Shown piece after piece: positions 17,197-25,108 of a DNA stretch of 64,000 nt. The stretch is from positions 1 through 64,000 of the forward strand of contig JADBJJ010000016.1 of assembly GCA_014874475.1 (NCBI GenBank). Direction: 5' to 3'. The notes under the pieces are model-generated. The model saw nothing but the letters and a program-made list of their open reading frames with translations, had not been told where the DNA came from and ran no database searches. The translations under genes were made by a program, and so were the position numbers. The stretch's first letter is position 1, and each line of letters begins with the position of its first letter. The stretch is from Chloroflexota bacterium (GTDB lineage Bacteria > Chloroflexota > Anaerolineae > B4-G1 > DUEL01).

Positions 17197-17967
17197 CTAA
17201 ATATAGAATTGTTCCGGGTCCACTTCTTCCCGCAGGATGCGCAATTCCTCGTCGGTAGGGGGCTCGTTCTGGCCCACGTTGGGCGGGATTATCAACTCAA
17301 AGCCGGTGTTCTCTATCACCTGCTCCACCGTGACCCCCGGATTCGTCGCCAGCAGCCGCATCCACTTGGTCTCCTCGTCAAAGTCCAGCAGGGCCAGCGT
17401 GCTGACAACGCGGTACGGGCCGGTGCCCGGCGGGAGCCCTGCTGCCTCGCGCGCGCCCGGACCGGTCAGGTAGCCGGGGGTGGTGATAAAATCCACTTTG
17501 GGGACGAAGCGGAGTTTGTCGTGGCGGATGATGATGATGGTGCGCCAGCAGAGGGAGCCGACGTCGTTGGCGCCGCCGGAGCCGGGGAGGCGGACTTTGG
17601 GCGGATGGTGCTGGGGGCCAATGATGGTGGAGTTGAGGTTGCCGTAGGGGTCTATCTGCGCGCCACCCAGGAAACCGTAGTCAATGAAGCCGCGCGCAGC
17701 CGTCTCCATAGTGTCGCAGATGCCCGAAGCAACCAGGCCCCGGTAGAAGGTGCGGCCCTCGCCGACCGCACGGGGAAGCCGCTTCAGAATGGCGCCGGTC
17801 CCGCCGAATTCAAAGACGGGGATCAGGTTCGGCGCGTGCATCTTCTGGGCCAGACTCGCGGCCAGCATAGGGATGCCCGTACCGATGAACGCCGTCACAC
17901 CGTCCGGAATCTGACGGGCCGCCAGACAAATCATCAGTTCGGTGGGGTTGTAGTTTGGGGCTGCCAT
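17197..17967 (-). CDS. CoA-transferase, beta subunit (glutaconate CoA-transferase B type)
   Basis: A 256-residue protein starting MAAPNYNP. The start is fixed by the TGATG overlap with the alpha-subunit stop; the open frame extends 48 codons upstream but that is the alpha gene. It has the class I CoA-transferase beta pattern: GIPMLAASLAQKMH, FEFGGTGAI (the Glu is a candidate for the catalytic, acyl-CoA-forming residue), GGAQIDPYGNLNSTIIG and GSGGANDVGSL. With the alpha subunit it exchanges CoA between carboxylic acids and acyl-CoA in the cytoplasm. The substrate (glutaconate, 3-oxoacid or steroid ring fragment) cannot be told from the sequence. The C-terminus has ATNPGVTVEQVIENTGFEL, typical of the family. 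Confidence 0.85.
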   Translation of the reverse strand: MAAPNYNPTELMICLAARQIPDGVTAFIGTGIPMLAASLAQKMHAPNLIPVFEFGGTGAILKRLPRAVGEGRTFYRGLVASGICDTMETAARGFIDYGFLGGAQIDPYGNLNSTIIGPQHHPPKVRLPGSGGANDVGSLCWRTIIIIRHDKLRFVPKVDFITTPGYLTGPGAREAAGLPPGTGPYRVVSTLALLDFDEETKWMRLLATNPGVTVEQVIENTGFELIIPPNVGQNEPPTDEELRILREEVDPEQFYI

Positions 17968-18941
17968 CACCGTCCCTCCACTGCTGCCTTCACGCGCTGG
18001 AGCCGCTCCCAGCCGACCAGTTCCAGGTATTCCTGGTGGTTGGCGACGCCGTAGACGTACTGGTTCAGATATGCCTGGGTCCCCTCTTCCGTCTTGGAGG
18101 CCTCCACCCACTCGCGGATAGCCTCCTCGTCCCGTTCGTACATATAGACCATTTCGCCGGGATAGGAGCCGAAGGGGGCATGGACGACCGCGTCCACCAG
18201 GTAGTAGGGGATAGTGGTCCGGTCGGGGTAGCGGCGGATTTCTTCCGTATCCACAATCTCTTCGGCGCTGATGATGAGCCGTTTGGAGGCGCGCGCCAGT
18301 TCAAAGGCAAAACCGCTGATGCCCTCAATCTGGGCGTTGCCGTAGCGGTCGGCCCGGTGGACGTGGATAAGGCCCACATCCAGGATGAGGGCCGGGATCA
18401 GGCAGACCTTCATCCCGGTAAAGGGGCATTCGGCCACTTTGGCCGCGCTGTAGCGGAAGGTGTCGGTGCCCAGCATGGAACGGACCGGGATGAAAGGGAC
18501 GCCCATAGAGGCGGCCTTGAAGCGCCAGGTGATGCCGCCGTTGGACCACTCTACGACTTTCTCCACTCGTCCGCTCTCTACCTCTCGGCGCAGGCAGTGA
18601 GAGGTGCCGTAGACCTCCAGACCGATGTAGGTGATGTCCAGAGTTTTGACCAGGTGAGCGCCCAGCCAGAGGTCCAACTCCAGTACCCCTTGCCCGGCGA
18701 CCCGGAGGTCCTTCTTGCCCTGGCGGACGACCTCCCGCGCCAGGCTCATCGGCGCGCGGACTGTGCCGTAGAGTTCGGTGCCGATGTAGCACCCGTCATA
18801 AACGAACCGGGAGATGGCTTCCTGCTCGGTCATGAGTTTATCCACCAGGCCGTGGGCCTTCTTCTCCCGGTTCCACTGGCGGAACTCGTCCAGGTCTATT
18901 GGCTGAAGCAACTCGCCCATTCCGGATTCCAGGATGCGCAT
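17967..18941 (-). CDS. CoA-transferase, alpha subunit (glutaconate CoA-transferase A type)
   Basis: A 324-residue protein with KLMTEQEAISRFVYDGCYIG at the start, then GVPFIPVRSMLGTD, HVHRADRYGNAQIEG (the CoA-transferase family I signature region) and IISAEEIVD. It pairs with the directly overlapping beta-subunit gene. The lack of any obvious amino-acid or aromatic degradation gene next to it leaves the substrate open. The next gene upstream, the TPR protein, starts at 19612 and ends at 19022, 80 bases away, and may lead the same transcript. Confidence 0.85.
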   Translation of the reverse strand: MRILESGMGELLQPIDLDEFRQWNREKKAHGLVDKLMTEQEAISRFVYDGCYIGTELYGTVRAPMSLAREVVRQGKKDLRVAGQGVLELDLWLGAHLVKTLDITYIGLEVYGTSHCLRREVESGRVEKVVEWSNGGITWRFKAASMGVPFIPVRSMLGTDTFRYSAAKVAECPFTGMKVCLIPALILDVGLIHVHRADRYGNAQIEGISGFAFELARASKRLIISAEEIVDTEEIRRYPDRTTIPYYLVDAVVHAPFGSYPGEMVYMYERDEEAIREWVEASKTEEGTQAYLNQYVYGVANHQEYLELVGWERLQRVKAAVEGR

Positions 18942-19021
18942 AGGGACCTCCCGGATGAAGGCTGGTAGAAGTATCGGGTCTCTTTATCTTCAGAACGGTC
19001 GGGACTTCTGAGCTATGGGGG

Positions 19022-19612
19022 TTATTTCTGGCCGCCTTTCTTTTTCAGTGCCTGCCGGGCTCCGTAGGCATAAATGGAGCTGGGTAGACAATCTATGGCT
19101 TCGTTGAAGCGCTGGATGGCCTCCGCCTCCCGCCCTGTGCGTTGGCAGGCCAGACCCAGGTTGTAGCAGGCGGCTGCCCTGTATTTATCCCCTAATCGTG
19201 CTTCCGGGTTTGTAACGATCGGGCGCAGGATTTGATAGGCCTCTTCTGCCCGCCCCATCTGGATCAGGGCCGCAGCCCGATTGATTCCGGCCACTTGCCG
19301 GCTGTGGAGGTCGGCTCCCAGACGCAGAGCCAGGTCGTAGAAGCGGAGGGCTCGCTCCGGTTGCCCTCGCGCGGCCACGCTGTTCCCCAGGTCTATCATC
19401 AGCCGCACGCGCGTGGTGATCAGGTAGAGCACCAGGAGGAATATGAGCGGATGAAAGGGCAGAACTAACGCCAGGAGGGCGCCCGCGCCGGTGATGAGAA
19501 GCCCCTCCACGATGAAGCGGGTGGAGAGCCCCTGGTGGCGCAGGTAAGAAAGGCCGTTAAAGCCCAGGATGTAGAGAAAACCAACCAGCAGGACCAGCAA
19601 GGATGGGTGCAT
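19022..19612 (-). CDS. Membrane-anchored TPR protein
   Basis: A 196-residue protein: two N-terminal hydrophobic helices (about residues 3-20 and 33-65), then three or four TPR-like helical pairs (GQPERALRFYDLALRLGADL, GRAEEAYQILRPIV, GREAEAIQRFNEAIDCLP) and a basic tail, KKKGGQK. TPRs bind protein partners; here they probably face the cytoplasm. It follows the second ArsA-like gene by 63 bases, with a strong hairpin between, so it may or may not belong to that operon. Confidence 0.72.
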   Translation of the reverse strand: MHPSLLVLLVGFLYILGFNGLSYLRHQGLSTRFIVEGLLITGAGALLALVLPFHPLIFLLVLYLITTRVRLMIDLGNSVAARGQPERALRFYDLALRLGADLHSRQVAGINRAAALIQMGRAEEAYQILRPIVTNPEARLGDKYRAAACYNLGLACQRTGREAEAIQRFNEAIDCLPSSIYAYGARQALKKKGGQK

Positions 19613-19630
19613 ACTCCCCCTTGTAGAAGG

Positions 19631-19663
19631 ATTACGGCGGGCAATCTGACCGCCCGCCGTAAT
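19631..19663 (-). terminator. Strong hairpin after the ArsA-like operon (no T tract)
   Basis: Perfect 12-bp inverted repeat, 19631-19642 with 19652-19663, nine-base loop, GC-rich, starting 13 bases beyond the ArsA-like stop. No T run follows on either strand. It is placed like a terminator or an mRNA 3'-end stabiliser. Confidence 0.5.
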
Positions 19664-19675
19664 AAGTTGCTCATT

Positions 19676-20650
19676 CTATGCGAAGAGGTAGGCGGCGGTG
19701 CGCTCCAGCATCGGCACGCCCTGTACCTCGGTCTCAAAGAGGGGTACTATGGCGCGAACGTTAGGGAAGAGCCGCCGGATTTCCTCCATATACTCCGCCT
19801 GCATAGCGATACGGTTGCGGACGAATTCCGGCGGGTTTTCTCCCGCCGCCTGCGGGTCAATCAGCATATTGACCACGACGCCGCCCACGGGGATGCCGAA
19901 CTCGTCAAACCAGTTGATGAAACGGCGAATGACCGCGATCGGCAGGGCCTCCGGCAGGGTAACGAAGAAGAAGGCTGTCTTCTCCACGTCCGTCAGCAGT
20001 TCCTTCGCGTGGGCCATCCGATCCCGGAAGCGGAGCAGGTATTCCATCAGCGGGTCCTTCTCCTGCTTTTTCTTGCTGTAGGAGAGGAGTTCCCGCAGGG
20101 TCATCGCTTCCTGCCGGCTCTGGACCATCTTGTTGACCCACATAGAGTAGACGCTGGACATCCCCAGCAGACGGCGAGCGTTGGCCGTGGGGGCAGTGTC
20201 AAAGACGTAAACCTCGTACTTGTCCTCAAACATAATGTCAATCATGTTCTCAAACATCGCCGACTCTTCAAAGGCGGGGTTCATCGTGGCGGACTCCACG
20301 AACTCGTCGGTCTTGACCCGGATGTCGGCGTATTTGAGGAACCACTCAATTTTCTCCCGAATCTCCCGCTTGGACCGCTCAATCGTATCTTTGGTGTCAA
20401 TCTCATAGGCCCAGAGGTTGGGAACATTTTCCACAGGGGTGGGTTTGCCGAAGACGTTCTGGCGCAGGAGCCCGCTCAGGGAGTGGACGGGGTTGGTGGA
20501 GGCCAAGAGGGTACGATGGCCCTGCCGGGCGAACCAGAGGGCGGCCGTCCCTGCCATCACCGTTTTGCCCACGCCACCCTTGCCGCCAAAGAAGACGTAT
20601 TTCAGTTTGGGATGCTCCTGGACGAATTGAACCATAGGCTTCTCAATCAT
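19676..20650 (-). CDS. ArsA/Get3-like ATPase, second copy
   Basis: A 324-residue P-loop ATPase of the ArsA/GET3 (SIMIBI) family. It has GKGGVGKT (signature-lysine Walker A) near residue 25, STNPVHSL (switch I) and DTAPTANARRLL (switch II), the last close to the DTAPT of true Get3/ArsA. It lacks the duplicated two-ATPase layout of arsenite pumps and no arsB is nearby, so arsenic export is unlikely. Members of this family dimerise and carry hydrophobic clients or drive ATP-dependent conformational work in the cytoplasm. The ATG overlaps the other copy's stop by four bases (ATGA), so the two subunits are probably made in equal amount. Confidence 0.85.
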   Translation of the reverse strand: MIEKPMVQFVQEHPKLKYVFFGGKGGVGKTVMAGTAALWFARQGHRTLLASTNPVHSLSGLLRQNVFGKPTPVENVPNLWAYEIDTKDTIERSKREIREKIEWFLKYADIRVKTDEFVESATMNPAFEESAMFENMIDIMFEDKYEVYVFDTAPTANARRLLGMSSVYSMWVNKMVQSRQEAMTLRELLSYSKKKQEKDPLMEYLLRFRDRMAHAKELLTDVEKTAFFFVTLPEALPIAVIRRFINWFDEFGIPVGGVVVNMLIDPQAAGENPPEFVRNRIAMQAEYMEEIRRLFPNVRAIVPLFETEVQGVPMLERTAAYLFA

Positions 20651-21648
20651 TTCGGACCTCCGAACATCGCCTCCGCCATCCGCCGGATCATCTCCAGGCC
20701 GGTGATGTCCCGCTCAAACTCCGGGATGTAGGCCAGTACTTGATTGCCGAAGCGCTGGCGAATCCCCTCCAGGTACTTCCGTTGCATCTGTATGCGGTGG
20801 CGCAGGTATTCCGGAATCTGCTGTTGCTCCAGTTCCGTCGGGATCACCCGGTTGACGATGTAGCCGGAAATCGGGACCTGGAATTTGGCAAAGAGCTCGG
20901 CAGCCTTGACTGTATCCAGGATGATCATCTCCTCGGGCACCAGGACGAAGAAGAAGGCGGTTTTCTGCTTGTCGGTCAGGATGCTGGAGGAGGTGTTGAT
21001 GCGGTAGCGGATGTCCTGCAATTCGGCCAGGATTTTATCCTCTTCCAGTTCTTCGTCCCGGCGCATCAGCGCGGCCACCTGGGCGTACTCCTGCATCTCC
21101 TCCCGGAGTTTGGTGATTTTCCCGATCCACTGGTCGTAGACGCTGGCCATGCTCAGGTAGTAGAGCGCGTGGCCCAGGGGGACCAGGTCGTAGATGTAAT
21201 AGTCGTAATCGCCGCTGACGATGATATCCACCACCTGGTCAAAGATGGCGCTCTCCTCCATAGCCGGCTCGGCGGCGGCGGCCTGGATGTAGTCCTCAAT
21301 CTCGTCCGGCACTTTCTCTAGGCCGTACATGTTCAGGATTTTCTGCCGGATTTCGTCCTGGTACTCCCGGATGCGCTGGTCGGCGTCTATCTCCTGGGCG
21401 AAGAGCCCGGGGATAATTTCCACGGCGCCCTTGCCGAAGATGTCCTGCTGGAAAATATCGGAAAGGGAAGCCTGAGGGTCTACAGAGAAGACCAGGACCT
21501 TGTAACCCTGCTGGGCGAGCCAGTACGCGGTGGCGGCGGAGAAAGTGGTTTTGCCCAGTCCGCCCTTGCCGCCAAACATTATGTAGCGGCGCTCCGGATG
21601 CTGTTGGAAGACTTCTGCGAGGGACAAGTTGACCTCCTTAATTAACAA
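20647..21648 (-). CDS. ArsA/Get3-like ATPase, first copy (divergent switch II)
   Basis: A 333-residue ATPase. FGGKGGLGKTTF is the signature-lysine Walker A and SVDPQASLSDIF is switch I. Switch II is DLVPLGHALYYL, where DTAPTGHTLRLL is usual, so the canonical Thr-Ala is lost though the Asp, Pro and Gly-His remain. The copies share layout, including a KQKTAFFFV-type strand, a LPEALPI- or VPEEMII-type segment and PISGYIVNRVI, but are clearly diverged, which suggests a heterodimer. The first ATG is 33 bases downstream of the small GDLLGIP protein's stop. See findings for the proposed system. Confidence 0.85.
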   Translation of the reverse strand: MLIKEVNLSLAEVFQQHPERRYIMFGGKGGLGKTTFSAATAYWLAQQGYKVLVFSVDPQASLSDIFQQDIFGKGAVEIIPGLFAQEIDADQRIREYQDEIRQKILNMYGLEKVPDEIEDYIQAAAAEPAMEESAIFDQVVDIIVSGDYDYYIYDLVPLGHALYYLSMASVYDQWIGKITKLREEMQEYAQVAALMRRDEELEEDKILAELQDIRYRINTSSSILTDKQKTAFFFVLVPEEMIILDTVKAAELFAKFQVPISGYIVNRVIPTELEQQQIPEYLRHRIQMQRKYLEGIRQRFGNQVLAYIPEFERDITGLEMIRRMAEAMFGGPK

Positions 21649-21681
21649 GAAGTGAGTGTCCAGGCGTGCAGGCGATCAGGG

Positions 21682-21954
21682 CTATGCCAAGGCGTCAGTC
21701 AGGTCGCGCTCTCGCAGCATGCGGCGCTTCCAGGTGGCGATCTGCGGAACGACGTAGGGGAGCAGTCGCAGGGAGTAGTAGGGTGGCAGGATGGGGATGC
21801 CCAGCAGGTCGCCCATAGTGACCAGGATGAAGAGGTGCTCCATGCTCCCGCGCGTCTTCAGGGCAAAGCGGGTCATATCGTGCCCGGCCATGCCGTAGAG
21901 GACACTTTTGACGCTATCCAGAAAGTTTTGCCATTTGCTTCTCTGCTCGGACAT
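21682..21954 (-). CDS. Small GDLLGIP-motif protein, paralogue 1
   Basis: A 90-residue protein starting MSEQRSKWQ after GGGGGTG; an ATG at 22023 gives a longer frame without a ribosome site. It has a charged N-terminal half with LYGM, then FILVTMGDLLGIPILPPYY and RLLPYVVP, then WKRRMLRERDL. The hydrophobic stretch of about 28 residues with a central GDLLGIP turn may insert into or lie on a membrane, or be bound by the ATPases. It closely matches the 22147-22464 product, so the two arose by duplication. I cannot assign a family. Its position directly before two ArsA-like ATPases links it to their function. Confidence 0.75.
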   Translation of the reverse strand: MSEQRSKWQNFLDSVKSVLYGMAGHDMTRFALKTRGSMEHLFILVTMGDLLGIPILPPYYSLRLLPYVVPQIATWKRRMLRERDLTDALA

Positions 21955-22146
21955 TTTGGTACACCCCCTAAAAAGTGTTGGAATGATGCAAGTCCGCCAT
22001 ACGGGGACTTCAAGAGCCGCCACACAGACATCATAGCATCGCCGGGACAGGAAATCTTCCCCGTCCTCTTCGGTGATTCCGAAAGCCCTTACATCTGCCA
22101 GACTGATGCTGCAGGGGACGACGGGTGTTCTGCGAAAATTATACTC

Positions 22147-22464
22147 CTATCCAATCTCCTGGTCAAATAACTCGCAAATATCCCGCTCCCGAAGCATACA
22201 GCGGCGCCAGGCTTCAATGCGGGGAACCATATACGGTAGCAGGCGCATCGTGTAGTACGGCGTCAGGATGGGGATGCCCAGCAGGTCGCCGAAGACGATG
22301 AGGGTGAAGGCGCGCTCCACTTCCCCGCGCGCTTTCCGCAGTTCCAGATTCCAGTCGTAGAGGGTCATCCCGTAGAGGATGTCCCGCAGGGTGCAGCCCG
22401 CCGCGCGCAGGCGGCATTCCAATATCTCCAGCAGTTGCCGGTATCTCTCTTCCCGCTGGCTCAT
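22147..22464 (-). CDS. Small GDLLGIP-motif protein, paralogue 2
   Basis: A 105-residue protein starting MSQREERYRQ, set by the ATGA overlap with the thioredoxin-like gene's stop. LYGM is followed by FTLIVFGDLLGIPILTPYY, RLLPYMVP and WRRCMLRERDI, a near-copy of paralogue 1. The N-terminal 35 residues differ, are helical and charged, and contain two Cys. About 190 bases separate it from paralogue 1; no gene is seen in that gap. Function unknown. The conserved C-terminal half is presumably the part recognised by partner proteins. Confidence 0.75.
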   Translation of the reverse strand: MSQREERYRQLLEILECRLRAAGCTLRDILYGMTLYDWNLELRKARGEVERAFTLIVFGDLLGIPILTPYYTMRLLPYMVPRIEAWRRCMLRERDICELFDQEIG

Positions 22465-22829
22465 AGTGAAATTCCTCTGATTTCCCGCAGAGTCTGCTCC
22501 AGCGCGTCCCACTCCCAGCCCACCACTTTGCGGCCTCCCGGCAGAATGAAGGTGGGGTAGTGGCGGACGCCGTACCGCAGGCACTTCCAGAGTCCCTCCA
22601 GGGACTGAGGGTCCACCACCCGCACCTGGAGCGCCGGGCCGAAGCGGAGGGTCAGTTCGTTGATCCACCGCATCAGGCGGTCAAACTCCTCCAGAAAATC
22701 CATCGGGTACTCCTGGACCATCTCCTGGCGGGCAACGTAGCCCACGGTGTCCGCCGAGAGGGCCTCGCAGGCCAGGCACTGGCGGAAAGTCGTCGGGATG
22801 GGCATCAGGACCTGGAGTTGCATCATCAT
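22461..22829 (-). CDS. Thioredoxin-fold protein with CLAC motif
   Basis: A 122-residue protein. FRQCLACEAL places a CxxC (C18, C21) where thioredoxin-like folds have their active site, and YPTFILPGGRKVVGW gives the cis-proline strand and following beta hairpin. The central helical insert (DFLEEFDRLMRWINEL) is longer than in thioredoxin. No signal peptide is present, so it is cytoplasmic. It may be a disulfide reductase or metal-binding protein serving the ArsA-like ATPases, whose relatives include redox-switched or Cys-dependent members. Three ATGs in a row occur at the start; the first is used. It is the first gene of the apparent five-gene operon. Confidence 0.7.
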   Translation of the reverse strand: MMMQLQVLMPIPTTFRQCLACEALSADTVGYVARQEMVQEYPMDFLEEFDRLMRWINELTLRFGPALQVRVVDPQSLEGLWKCLRYGVRHYPTFILPGGRKVVGWEWDALEQTLREIRGISL

Positions 22830-22898
22830 TTTCTCTCTTCAGAGAACACGGAGAACACAGAGGGTTGTGACTCTCTGCGTCCTTTACAGTTTTACGCA

Positions 22899-22927
22899 AG
22901 CAGGGCGGGTGGGGAGCCCGCCCTGCT
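22899..22927 (-). terminator. Hairpin downstream of cstA (no T tract)
   Basis: Perfect 11-bp repeat, 22899-22909 with 22917-22927, seven-base loop, 38 bases after the cstA stop on the minus strand. No T run follows. Confidence 0.45.
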
Positions 22928-22964
22928 CCGATGCGTCCTTCGTTCCTGCTCCAGCGAGCCAGCC

Positions 22965-24707
22965 TTACCGGCGGGCCTTCGCCAGTTCGGCCCGGTAGCG
23001 CAGGATGGCCCTGATACCATCCACCACCAGGATGACGGCCAGCACCACCAGGATCAGGGCGAGGGTACCGATGGTCACCTGGGCGACGACGTCTTGCCAG
23101 TCCTTTGCCTTGGGCAGTGAAATGAAGAAGGAAGAGTATGCCGACCACAGGAGGGCCGCCACGGTGGTGACGAACATAAAGGCGAAGGGCCAGAAGGTCC
23201 ACTGGTAGTTCTTGGCCCTGGACATCAGCCAGAGGGTGATAAGCAGCAGGGCCAGAGAGGCCATCAACTGGTTGGCCGCACCAAAGACGCCCCAAATCTT
23301 GAGGAAGGGCACAAACCAGATGAGGAAGACAGTGAAGAGCAAGGCGATGATGGTGCCGACATGGACGTTGCGGAGAATGGGGAAGCGGTCACCCAGAGCC
23401 TCAGCGCTGGCGACGCGCATGAAGCGGACCACCAGGTGCATGATGGTCAGCGCCATCAGGGTGAGGAAGACGGCGCCGTAGGCCACACCGAAGCCCTGGC
23501 CCAGCGCGGCATCTAGCCCCCAGTTGTTCAGAAAGACGGAGAGACCCTTAGAAAAGACCGCGGCTGCGGCGGCTGGCCCTCCGGCATCCTGATATCCCTG
23601 GAAAGAACCGAAGGCCGTGGTAGCGGCCAGGAAAGCGATGGTGGCGAAGAACATCTCCAGGAACATCGCCCCGCCGCCGACGTAGAGAGCATCCGTCTCC
23701 TTTTCCAACTGGCGGGCAGTGCCGGAGGAGGAGACCAGACTGTGCCAGCCGGAGATGGCGCCGCAGGCAATGGTCACAAAGAGCATCGGCCAGAGCGGGC
23801 CCGCCGCAGCCATAAACCCGGTGAAGGCCGGAAAGTCCCCCATCCCGGGGCGCCCGATCAGCAGCCCGATCACGCCGCCCAGAATGCCGAAGAGGACGAT
23901 CCAGAAGGCGATGTAGTTAATGGGCTGAGCCCAACGCCAGATGGGCAGGACGGCACCCAGATAGCAGAAGATGAGCACCAGCAGGCTGCCGACGAACTCG
24001 GCCTGGTTCACATCCAAGAACAGGGTAGGCGGTTCCGTCTTGCCCTCCTGGTAGCCGTAAATGGCGTTGAAGGCATTCTTTACCGCTGGCAGTGTGCCCA
24101 GCCAGATCCCGACCAGGGCAATAATGACGGTGACGACCGTGGTCAGGATGATGTCCTGCTTCCACTTGTAGGTCATCTGCCCGGCCAGGAGGCCCGCCAG
24201 AATCACAATGATGACCCCCAGAGGTACAGCTGGATTGGTGAGCAGGCTAAAGCCCACCTGGATACCGAAGGCGCCCATAATCATCAGCAGGTAAATGTAG
24301 ATGAAGGCAAGAAGGATATTGCGGGCCCGTGGGGAGATGAGGCGGTAACTGAGGGCGCCGAAGGTCTGCCCCTCTTCCCGAACGCCTATGATGATGCTGG
24401 CGTAATCCTGGACCCAGCCAATAAAGAAAACGCCCAGGATGATCCACAGGAGCGCCGGGAGCCAGCCCCACTGGACGGCGATAATCGGACCCAGAATGGG
24501 GCCGAGGGCGGCGATGGATTTGAACTGGTAGCCGAAGAGGACGTTACGGTTGGCGGGGATGAAGTCTACGCCGTCCATATACATCTTGGCGGGCGTGGCC
24601 TTGGAGGGATCGGGCTGAATCACCCTGCGGTCAATGCTCTTGGCATAAATGCCGTAGCCGACACCAATACCGATAGCGGCGAGAATCAGGACCACGATCG
24701 CGTTCAT
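22965..24707 (-). CDS. cstA: Carbon starvation protein CstA, peptide/pyruvate transporter family
   Basis: A 580-residue integral membrane protein starting MNAIVVLILA after AGGAGGAAAAGG; an upstream ATG at 24737 lacks such a site. It has the CstA hallmarks: AKMYMDGVDFIPANRNVLFG, HFKSIAA-like GYQFKSIAALGPILGPIIAV, GALSYRL, CGAISGWHSLVSSSGTARQ and FGAANQLMASLALLL. It has about 16 membrane helices. Relatives import peptides or pyruvate under carbon limitation. The length is between that of short and long (E. coli, about 700) members. No CstA-type response regulator lies next to it. The upstream region carries a MITE-like element. Confidence 0.92.
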   Translation of the reverse strand: MNAIVVLILAAIGIGVGYGIYAKSIDRRVIQPDPSKATPAKMYMDGVDFIPANRNVLFGYQFKSIAALGPILGPIIAVQWGWLPALLWIILGVFFIGWVQDYASIIIGVREEGQTFGALSYRLISPRARNILLAFIYIYLLMIMGAFGIQVGFSLLTNPAVPLGVIIVILAGLLAGQMTYKWKQDIILTTVVTVIIALVGIWLGTLPAVKNAFNAIYGYQEGKTEPPTLFLDVNQAEFVGSLLVLIFCYLGAVLPIWRWAQPINYIAFWIVLFGILGGVIGLLIGRPGMGDFPAFTGFMAAAGPLWPMLFVTIACGAISGWHSLVSSSGTARQLEKETDALYVGGGAMFLEMFFATIAFLAATTAFGSFQGYQDAGGPAAAAAVFSKGLSVFLNNWGLDAALGQGFGVAYGAVFLTLMALTIMHLVVRFMRVASAEALGDRFPILRNVHVGTIIALLFTVFLIWFVPFLKIWGVFGAANQLMASLALLLITLWLMSRAKNYQWTFWPFAFMFVTTVAALLWSAYSSFFISLPKAKDWQDVVAQVTIGTLALILVVLAVILVVDGIRAILRYRAELAKARR

Positions 24708-25108
24708 CCTTTTCCTCCTGAGAAAATTGGGGAACAATGGTAGATAATAAACGAAAGGCGGACGAACGGTTGAAGAGTACCTGATGCGAAACCCCGAATC
24801 ACCTCCTTCTGGCTGGTATAAGGGGAATTATGGTTAGGACTTACGCAGTTGAAACCTTGACTGCCCGTATGTGCAGACCCTTGATGCTATCAAGCACCAG
24901 ATATGGCGGTTTCACGCGCCAACTGCGTAACTCCTATATGGTAATTTTACCATAAGCGGCCTGAGTTGACAACTTCTTTCCAGCCGATCCGCGCAGCCTT
25001 GAACAGCGCTGCCTGCGCGCGTGGACTTCTGGCTGAGATTCTACTCCTTACTTCCAGCCCTTCCTTCGGGTCTGGAGCAACCAGCGGATTGTACTTCATC
25101 GTTTCTGG
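24708..25108. other. Intergenic region upstream of cstA
   Basis: No gene seen. It holds a 98-bp MITE-like element (separate entry). The cstA side (24710-24830) includes an AGAAGGAGGTGA-like sequence near 24800 with no start codon at the right distance, possibly a remnant. The far side (24935-25108) holds nothing recognisable. Confidence 0.4.
24837..24934. mobile_element. MITE-like element with 15-bp terminal inverted repeats
   Basis: The left end GGACTTACGCAGTTG (24837-24851) and right end (24920-24934) are inverted copies with 14 of 15 matches. TA lies on both outer sides (24835-24836 and 24935-24936), as expected for a TA target duplication. Further pairing (GAAACC/GGTTTC) continues inward. 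At 98 bp it has no coding capacity. GGACTTACGCA-type ends occur in several IS families; the parent transposase is not in the window except possibly the IS630-type fragment at 1-122, whose ends are not visible. Confidence 0.55.

Noticed and set aside
19676-21648. Arsenite-resistance (ArsA) pump genes
   Set aside because: No arsB, arsR, arsC or arsD nearby, two single-domain ATPases instead of a fused pair, and unrelated small partners.
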